A stretch of 64,000 nt of DNA from assembly GCA_015847255.1 (NCBI GenBank), contig JADLZK010008224.1, forward strand, positions 124,001 to 188,000. The letters are read 5' to 3'. Shown here piece by piece: positions 57,181-64,000 of the stretch; the first letter of the stretch is position 1, and the number at the start of each line of letters is the position of its first letter. The translations under genes and the position numbers were made by a program. The notes beneath the pieces are model-generated. The model saw only the letters and a list, made by a program, of their open reading frames with translations, had not been told where the DNA came from and made no database searches. This stretch comes from Hyparrhenia diplandra. Its lineage: Eukaryota; Streptophyta; Magnoliopsida; Poales; Poaceae.

Positions 57181-58390
57181 GGGGGTGATTGGTTGCCCGA
57201 ACCAACCCGTTCAAAGGGGCGTCCGGGTTGGGTTGGTGCACTGAACTCATGTTTGGTTCCCTATCCCACACCATTTTGGTGCTCCCCACCGTTCGTTTTT
57301 CCCTCCCTCATCCCGGACGACAAGAGAAGCTCGAGGCGAGCTTCCCTCGCGATCCGGGGGACGGCGTGGTGCGTCGTGGGGGTGATGTGGAAGACGACGC
57401 CATCCTACATGATGTACGCCTCAGGATCAGGTTACCTCCTCTCCTTCCCCAAAACAAATCGACGGAGGCACCATCCGGTCCGGCGATGGCGGCGGCGGTT
57501 GTTGCTCGGTGGCGGAAGACGTCCCAGAGCGCCTGCATCGGAGGACTGCTTGATGAGGAAGATGGAGTCCGTGGAGTCGAGCAGGTCGCGGTAGCTGTGC
57601 CCGACGAGCCGCCGGAGCTCCTCATTGGCGGAGATCTCACGTCGGGTGGCGCCCTCAGATGCGCGAATCTTCGGGGTGCGCTTGGTGCGGAACAGCTCCT
57701 CGGCGTCGGTGCCGCCGCTGCCTCCGGGAACGGCTGGCGCAGGCATTGCGGCTGCGCTTGCCTTGGAGCACGCGGCGAGATCTAGGATCGGGAGGGAGGG
57801 GGTGGGGGGAGAGACGGCCGACCGACTCCAATGACTCGAAGGAGTTGACGAGGAACAGAGGAACGTCGTCGTCCACCAGCCCCTGCGGAGGAAGCTCAAG
57901 GCCGCAATGAACGCCGAGGTGTACGAGCACTCCGGCAAGGCGGTGCGGACGACGAGACAAAGTTCGTCACCACCATCTCCTCCTGCGGGCGCTGCTCGCG
58001 CACCTCTAGCGGGCGGTGTCCCGAGCCCGTCGTCGGAGCCATGGGCGGGTGAAGGGCATCCGCTGGCGGGTACGCGTCGTCAACGCCGTGGTGCCCTCGA
58101 AGGTGACATCAGCCGCGATGGTGAGCTCCTGAGAACGACCATGGTAACCTCACCAAAATCTTATGCAGGTGCCGGCATCTTGTGCCGTGCGACAAACCAA
58201 ACACAAGATCATGTATGAGTTCATCTACCAAAACAGTCCATGCGGGCAACCAAACAGACTGATTATCGTCTTGTACCAAATCATTTTTGGCAACCAAACA
58301 CAAGTGAGTGAATGGTTTGGGCGTGCATCAAACCGTCCTGCACCACCTCTCCATCTGGGCTCACGTTGGTTTGGGCAACCAATCAGCCCC
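57181..58390. mobile_element. TIR transposon carrying host gene sequence (Pack-type)
   Basis: The left terminus GGGGGTGATTGGTTGCCC (57181) and the reverse-complemented right terminus GGGGCTGATTGGTTGCCC (58390) match over 26 bases with two mismatches. The sequence resembles PIF/Harbinger (Tourist) ends. A target duplication was not found: left neighbour TTG, right neighbour ATA, and no 8-9 bp repeat, so the superfamily is open. The 1.2-kb interior is GC-rich and contains a COG1 fragment instead of a transposase. Confidence 0.65.
57537..57710 (-). pseudogene. COG1: Captured fragment of COG1 (Golgi tethering complex subunit 1)
   Basis: The minus strand encodes DAEELFRTKRTPKIRASEGA, then TRREISANEELRRLVGHS and YRDLLDSTDSIFLIKQSS. 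This spacing and wording is that of the N-terminus of plant COG1, a subunit of the conserved oligomeric Golgi complex that tethers retrograde vesicles. Only about 58 codons are recognisable and one or two residues are missing before EELRRLVG. The surrounding frame is unrelated, so it is a gene fragment rather than a gene. Confidence 0.65.
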
Positions 58391-58816
58391 ATATAGCGTA
58401 CCGCCTATTGACGTTTTCCCCTACCCCGCGTACACGTACATCTCCCCCTGCGCTGATCGTTGACGTTGGCGTGGATCATGGTGGATTCACGACAGCGCTA
58501 CCAAGGCGGGTGGCGGCAGGGAGGGAGGCTAGGCGTTTCAATATCAACGGAAAGGACAAAACCAGTGGCGCCCCGGTTTGGTAATTACGGAAAGCCCAAA
58601 ACCAGTGGCGCCCCACTTCGCACCACTTGTCGTGGAATATATTTTTGCCAAAAGTCACACATCGTTTGCAGATGGTCCAAACGAGCAGTCAGCCTCCAAT
58701 CGCTCTCCTCACATATAACATCTAGTTCCGCCATTTGTTGCCCAGCACCCAACTAGCATGTACTACCAAGCAAACAAGAGCAACAGAGAGGAAGTGTGAC
58801 CGAGGTCCAGCCAAGC
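58391..58816 (+). promoter_or_regulatory. 5' flank and leader of CNL-C
   Basis: AAAACCAGTGGCGCCCCGGT appears at 58559 and again, as AAAACCAGTGGCGCCCCACT, at 58599. The same string occurs in the relic at 9160. CACCCAACTAGCATGTACTA, then CCAAGCAAACAAGAGCAACAG, is the CNL leader before the ATG at 58817. Core promoter elements were not fixed. Confidence 0.45.
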
Positions 58817-59663
58817 ATGGAGCTCGCCTTAGGGGGCCATGGCCAGCCTGGCCCCAAGCTGGGCGACCTGCTCATGCAGGAGTACGTCGTGCGAAGGGCC
58901 TCAAGCCCGACATCGAGTCCCTCTCCAGGGAGCTTGTGATGATGAAGGCTGGTCTGGAGGACTTGTCTCATGTTCCACCGGACCAGCTCACTGAGGTCCA
59001 AAAGGTTTGGGCACGGCACATCCGGGAGCTGTCGTATGACATGGAGGATGCTGTCGATGACTTTGTCGTGCGTGTGGCCAGCGGAGCCGGTGCAGCTGAT
59101 GCCACCGACACCAACGTCTTCAAGAAGATCCTTGGCAAGGCCACTGCTGCGGTGAAGAAGGTCAAGCATCGCCATGAGATCTCTGAAAAGATTAAAGACA
59201 TCAAGAAACTCTCCAGCGAGCTGGCTGGCCTCCGTGACAAGTACACGGTTAGAGGCGCAGGAGCTGATCTTGCCGCAAGCACCGGCATCGACCCCCGTGT
59301 CCTCAATCTGTACAAGAAAGAGTCTGATCTGGTTGGCATCGAGGAGTCAAGGGATAAAGTCATCAAGATGTTGTCGATAGGGACCAATGAGGATGCTCAT
59401 GCATCTGATCTGGACCTAAAGATAGTGTCTATAGTCGGGGTTGGAGGATTGGGTAAGACTGCTCTAGCCAAAACGGTGCATGATATGCTTAAGAAACAGT
59501 TCGACTGTTCTGCTTTTATTTCTGTTGGTAGAACTCCTAGTCTGACTAGGACATTTGAGAAGATGCTAGAGGATCTGGATGAAAAATACAGCCAAGTGGA
59601 CATGTCAAGATGGGATGAAGAGCGATTCTGCAACGAGCTGTATAAATTCTTACAACACAAGAG
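58817..59663 (+). pseudogene. CNL-C exon 1: coiled coil and P-loop (one net frameshift)
   Basis: From the ancestral ATG at 58817 the frame is disturbed by an extra G (TTAGGGGGCC), a lost C (GGCCCCAAG) that restores it, and a missing base at about 58891 (GTGCGAAGGGCC for GTGCAGAAGGGCC). After that the coding frame is open to the exon end: KGLKPDIESLSRELVMMKAG, ELSYDMEDAVDDFVVRV (the EDVID-type motif), FKKILGKATAAVKKVK, YTVRGAGADLAAS, P-loop GVGGLGKTALAK and FISVGRTPSLTRTFEKML. The first in-frame ATG falls in VMMKAG (about 58940), which would remove some 40 residues of the coiled coil. The exon ends AAGAG|GTATGTCC. One indel separates it from an intact exon. Confidence 0.85.
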
Positions 59664-60072
59664 GTATGTCCATGTCAGTCTCTCTGTTCAGTTTAGTTCA
59701 GTGTTTTTTTTTTTTTCATTAGTAAAGCGTGAGCAGTTGATACATTTCTATTGTACTACACTAAGCCTAGCCTTGGGCATTGAGTTTACTCCCTGAAATC
59801 GGTTATGAAAAATTCCAGTTTTGTTGAAATGGAAATTGAATTTTCTGCCAAACATCTAGAAAAACCTATGGAATTTCCAAAATTTATATATTGGATCTTT
59901 AAGTTGTAGCACAAATTAAATTCATTAAGAAATACTCCTCTCCCTTGAAGTGGCCAGTGGGTCGCAATTTTCCTTGCAATCATGTTTATCTTATCATGTG
60001 TCTAGTTTATTTGGTTACTCTATATAGATTTTCCAAATTATTCATAGCTCTACATTATTGTGGCAATTATAG
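59664..60072 (+). other. CNL-C intron between P-loop and kinase-2
   Basis: 409 nt from GTATGTCC to TTATAG. A T run lies at 59704-59716. It contains the block AATTTTCTGCCAAACATCTAG, which is also in the CNL-A intron. Confidence 0.85.
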
Positions 60073-62092
60073 GTACTTCATCGTTGTTGATGACATATGG
60101 GATGTTAGATCATGGGAAGTGATCACATATGCCTTGAGAGACAACAACTGTGGAAGTAGAATCATCATGACTACCCGTAATTTTGAGGTTGGCACAAAAG
60201 TAGGAGAGGTTTACAAACTAAAACCACTTTCTGATGTAAACTCTGAGAAATTATTCCACAAAAGAATACAGAGCCAGGGAGTAGAAAGTCTTGATAGTGT
60301 AGGCGAACTGTCTAGTAAAATCGTAGATAAATGTGGCGGCATACCATTGGCTATCATTGCAATAGCTAGTTTACTGGTTGAAAGACCATATGAGGACTGG
60401 TCAAAGGCTTATGACTTAATTGGTTTTGGGAATGGAGATAATACATCAAAGATACTGTCCTATAGCTACTATGATCTGCCTTCTTATCTGAAGCCATGCA
60501 TACTGTACCTAAGCAAATTTCCAGAAGATTATGTCACTGATACAAAGAGTGTAATTTGGATGTGGATAGGTGAAGGTTTTGTCCATCTTGAGAAAGAGGA
60601 GGGTAGCCTATTTGAGGCTGGAGAAAGATACTTCAACGAGCTTGTAAATAGAAGCATGATCCAAGTCATAGATGACGGATTTGATGGGTTCACACAAATG
60701 TTCTGTATTCATGATATTGTATTTGATCTGATCAGTAAGTTGTCAAGAGATGAAAACTTTGTTACTGTTTGGGGTAGCAAGGAGCAACATTCATCTTGGA
60801 ACAGTTTAAAAAGAGAGAATAAAATCAGCATACCTCATTCGGATAGCAAGGTTCGCCGGTTGGCTGTCCGGAACCACGATGTGCAGCGCTTCCCAGATCC
60901 AGACACCGTGGACACAGCAGAGGTGATGAGGTCACTTAGCATTATACATAGTAAGGTAGAGACTATGGTCCCGCTACATACCTTCAAAGTTTGTCGTGTG
61001 CTAAATATAGAAAAAGGCTATGTCCCATTTAGCCTAAAGCATCTAGGTAGGTTGTTGCATCTCAAGTACTTAGAGATATCTTACACTTCCATTGATGAGC
61101 TTCCTAAAGAAATTGGGAATCTAAAGTCTCTTCAAACACTGGTATTAGCTTATACTGGGCTAGACGAGCTGCCACCAACTGTTTGTTTGCTTACACGGCT
61201 AATGTGCCTGATAGCTATGGGGTTCAAAAGGTTTCCAGCTGATAGTATAGGGAACCTAAAATCCCTAGAGGAGCTACGGTTGGAGACCGTAGATGGCCGG
61301 AGTGCCACCGAGGACCTTGTGGTAGAGCTCGGCAAGCTAACGAGGTTGAGGATGGTCAGGATCATTGTCTCCGAGGAACTAGATGAGAGCTTGCAAAAAT
61401 CTCTAGTGCGATCACTGTGCAGTCTGGGGGGACTCCATGAACTTGTGGTTTCTTCTGGAGGAATATCCAGGCAGCGGGGAACTACTGTATGGGATGATTG
61501 GGAGGCACCTAGGCAGCTTCGGCGCCTGCTTATACATGGCATCTTGTTCTTGCGGCTGCCTAGGTGTATCAATCGCTCCTGGTTGCCATGCCTCTGCTTC
61601 TTATCTATGGCAGTGTACGTTATTGAAGTTCAGGACCTAGATAACCTTGCGAAATTGCCAGAGCTGAGCTACCTCGACCTAGGCAGTTTCAGCCGGCCTC
61701 CAGTTTATACTGTTCGTACAGATGGCTTCAAGACACTAAGGTTCTGCAGTGTGGACACAACACTCAAGTTTCATATGGGTGCCATGCCAAGGCTTGAAAA
61801 GCTGCAGCTTGGAGTTTTTGTAGGGCATTGGTGTTGGGAAGATAATAATGTGCCGATGGAGCTATTCCCAACAAAGGATGTAATTGAAAATCTTGACTTG
61901 GGCCTGGATAACCTCCTTGCACTTGAGAAAGTCAAAGTCGAAGTCTACTGCTTGGGTGCTACTGCCGCATAAGTGCAGGAAGTGGAAGCCGAGGTCACGC
62001 GTGCAATGGAAAATCATCCCAACCGTCCAACCATGGAAATTGTTCGAAGATTTGAAGAAAATATCTTATCTGACAAAAACCGGGAGGAACTG
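60073..62092 (+). pseudogene. CNL-C exon 2: rest of NB-ARC plus LRRs (premature stop)
   Basis: 2,020 nt, the same length as in CNL-B. YFIVVDDIWD, GSRIIMTTRN, CGGIPLAIIAIAS, SYLKPCILYLSKFPEDYVTD, VIWMWIGEGFVHL and FCIHDIVFDLI mark the NB-ARC subdomains. LRRs include LKYLEISYTSIDELPKEI and LEELRLETVDGRSATEDL. At 61970-61972 the codon GAA of AEVQEVEA is TAA, so translation would end at GATAA and lose 40 codons of exon 2 (the motif VEA...ENHPNRPTM), the module and the tail. Downstream sequence stays in frame to CTG|GTGAGG, indicating a recent change. If exon 1 is translated, a CC-NB-LRR without C-terminal module would result. Confidence 0.85.
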
Positions 62093-62224
62093 GTGAGGCG
62101 CTGTCTGCGTTTTTTATAGCGTGTTCAAACATACCTTTAATTGTTATGTATTGGTACCACTCAGATGTGTTTGTGGTACTATATACTGACCTGTGTACTG
62201 CATTCTGCTCCTTGCAATTCTCAG

Positions 62225-62500
62225 CTTCAGCACGACATTGAAGAACATTTCGATATGCTTGATTGGAACAATGAACCTGATGCCGGCTTCATCAGCTACC
62301 TGCGGAGGTACCGACGTCTTCAAAAAGCCGTTATTTCCATCGACTGTGCTGGCGTCAGCATGTGTGAGGTGGAGAAAGTGGAGGCAGCTTTTAGGAACGC
62401 AGCCGAGGTTCATCCTAACCACCCGACTATCCGACTGATGAGAACAAACACCGACGAAATCATCTCCTCATCTGAGCATCCCGAAACAGAGGAAACAGAG
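62225..62500 (+). CDS. CNL-C C-terminal module exon
   Basis: After ATTCTCAG, 92 codons start LQHDIEEHFDMLDWNNEPDA, then RRYRRLQKAVISIDCAGVSM, CEVEKVEAAFRNAAEVHPNH, TIRLMR and DEIISSSEHPETEETE, ending at GAG|GTAATT. Phase 0-0. It lies 132 nt after exon 2, downstream of the premature stop, so at present it would be untranslated. Confidence 0.65.
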
Positions 62501-62599
62501 GTAATTGCCTGGATTGAACTTTTGTCACTAGTTAATGCAAACCTTAGCTTTGAGTATATAACATACCACCAACGCTTATTGTTGCTTCCCAAACTCCAG

Positions 62600-62650
62600 C
62601 TGGGCGACGATCATGATGATTCACCAGATAATTTGCTTTGCAAACTCTAG
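62600..62650 (+). CDS. CNL-C acidic tail exon
   Basis: AAACTCCAG| then LGDDHDDSPDNLLCKL and TAG. The stop comes four codons earlier than in CNL-A and CNL-B (CTCTAG for CTCCAG). The 99-nt intron before it has no stop and is a multiple of three, so it can also be read through in frame from the module. Confidence 0.6.
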   Translation: MGDDHDDSPDNLLCKL

Positions 62651-63665
62651 CTCAGGAATTGATAACTCTGTTTGTTCAATCCTTCCTGTCCAGTAGGTAT
62701 GTCATATGCACAATTTTGATGACTGTAGTTACCAAGATTCACCGCTATGATTGGTAGTCCACCTGAGACTCTCGGAATGCATGGCTCATGTGTAACTCTG
62801 AATGTGAAAACTGAAGGGTATTGGGGCCCAAATAGGTTCACAAATTGTATAAAGCATATACCTCTCAGTTTAAATATATTTTTCATTTTAGTTAATAGTA
62901 CACATCCACGCTAAATGATTGTACACAACCACTAAAACGCAACAAGCATGCTGATCAAACCGATTTGGAAAGTTGTTATGGAAGCCCTGACAACGCGTGC
63001 TAATATTTGGACAATAAATGCTAACCGCTTTATCTCATAAAAACATAAACAGTTCTTAAGACTATTTCAAGTGAAATGAAAATAATCAAAGCAGCAAGGG
63101 AAACAAATTAAAAATATCATGCACCTGGGTGGTTCATGTGTTAATGATGTAAGTACTTTTTGCTAAACTTAATTGTTTTTTTTTTTTTGGATTAGGCGTG
63201 TTACTTGGCAAAACTGCCTTATATCACCATGCTCTGCTTCAAGAAAATCTTGTGATTATATTTGCCTTTACATGGTCGCTCCATCGATTGCACTTCAACT
63301 TATTTACTATGCACATCTGTATCTCAGGTAAATGGAGCTGTTTAAGTACTGACGGAGAGATATTATAGTACCGTACGTTGGATTTGTGGTTCATAGCCTA
63401 AAATCACATTGCAGAGGCAGCAGAAGGACCATAAGTGATGCAGTTTATGTGTGAACTGTATTTGTCTTCGCCTTTTGCATTCAAAAAAAAAAATAAAATC
63501 GCCTTTGTTTTCAAAAAAGACGGTTCATATATTTATTTGTTTTTTCTCATGATATATTTTTCATGAACTATATTTTCTTTAACATGTTTCATGTATTTCC
63601 ATCCATGGAGACGGTCATGAGAAATTGTATGTGAACTATGTTTTCCTCTTTTTTTGTAAGACGGA
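62651..63665 (+). repeat. 3' flank of CNL-C shared with CNL-A and CNL-B
   Basis: GGGTATTGGGGCCCAAATAG, AACCGATTTGGAAAGTTG, TCCATCGATTGCACTTCAAC and CACATCTGTATCTCAGGTAA follow in the order seen behind the other two copies. Similarity ends near 63665, just before a Helitron-like motif. Confidence 0.75.
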
Positions 63666-63676
63666 TTATTATTATG

Positions 63677-63710
63677 TACTAGCAAAACATGCCCGTGCGT
63701 TGCCACAGGA
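63677..63710 (+). mobile_element. Helitron-like terminus motif
   Basis: ACTAGCAAAACATGCCCGTG followed by CGTTGCCACAGG resembles the GCCCGTGCGTTGC string common at grass Helitron ends; CTAG is present on the minus strand reading outward. It marks the abrupt end of the shared CNL flank. The rest of the window (63711-64000) is AT-rich with nothing recognised. Confidence 0.35.
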
Positions 63711-64000
63711 GTAAACAATCATCAAACATTAATAGCTGATGAGGACATGGTCGCTATATATGTATTTATATATTTTTTATAATCAATTTGTAAAGCTATA
63801 ATTTTTATATATAAGCATGATATCTAATATAAAGAATAATGTTACTTATCCAATTAAGTTTGTATCCTAGGTATAAATAGATATAGATATAGATTTATTT
63901 CATGATTAATGATGATATTTTTTTAGTGCAATCAGTCACTGTCCCGAGATATGATATCGAGGAGCAAGGACCAATCCATCCAACGTCCCGTATTGGATTG

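Noticed and set aside
57189..57785. 198-codon plus-strand frame as a gene
   Set aside because: It is the shadow of the minus-strand COG1 fragment; the plus-strand translation has no recognisable domain.
17472..62650. A known integrated decoy domain (HMA, WRKY, BED, kinase) in any CNL copy
   Set aside because: I looked for these after the LRRs and in the module exons; none of their signature residues is visible.

Overview
The window is plant nuclear DNA, almost certainly from a grass (Poaceae). It has coiled-coil NB-ARC LRR (CNL) resistance genes of the Pik/RGA5-like type, Tat-lineage Ty3/gypsy and other LTR retrotransposons, several small CACTA transposons, Stowaway-type MITEs, an Au-type SINE, LINE relics and Helitron ends. 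No base-level signal fixes the species. Most of the sequence is transposon; the host component is a head-to-tail CNL cluster in an advanced state of duplication and decay.

Layout. 1-7690: decayed Tat-type Ty3/gypsy element on the minus strand (right-hand LTR 7052-7690, other LTR outside the window). 8009-8983: CACTA element with TAC target duplication. 9100-9540: remnants of two CNL units (a tail exon, then an N-terminus). 9858-14187: probable Helitron holding gene fragments. 14726-14964: MITE. 16470-16850: LINE relic. 17472-23573: CNL-A, a frameshifted gene followed by a tandem array of six C-terminal module exons. 26529-27308: truncated pectate lyase gene (minus strand). 28410-29474: LINE relic. 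30163-34723: unrecognised split gene or gene fragment ending just before a Helitron 3' terminus (34999). 36560-37250: CNL relic. 37300-38040: LINE relic. 38670-53387: CNL-B, whose two main exons are separated by a 9.9-kb intron full of transposons (two CACTA elements, an Au SINE, a MITE, a complete LTR element and a solo LTR of a related family), with a duplicated half-LRR and module at its 3' end. 53430-54701: CACTA element in the 3' flank of CNL-B. 57181-58390: TIR element carrying a COG1 fragment. 58817-62650: CNL-C, the least damaged copy.

Gene model shared by the CNL copies. Exon 1 encodes the Rx-type coiled coil and the NB-ARC P-loop; an intron lies between P-loop and kinase-2; exon 2 (2,020 nt in B and C) encodes the rest of NB-ARC and the LRRs and ends in a motif built around IxCxGA, EVxxVEA and HPNxPTI. 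One or more small phase-0 exons then repeat that motif, and a 17-21 codon acidic tail exon ends the protein. Every junction downstream of exon 2 is phase 0, so modules can be added or lost without changing frame. Copy A has expanded the module to six, B has two (one after a duplicated LRR half), C has one. Every copy carries at least one frameshift in exon 1, and C also has a premature stop in exon 2, so none can be called intact from this sequence.

The most interesting signal is the array of symmetric NLR C-terminal exons at 20855-23573, together with the recombinant LRR/module duplication at 51954-53220. Both look like exon-level expansion at the part of this NLR class where domain integration is known to occur.
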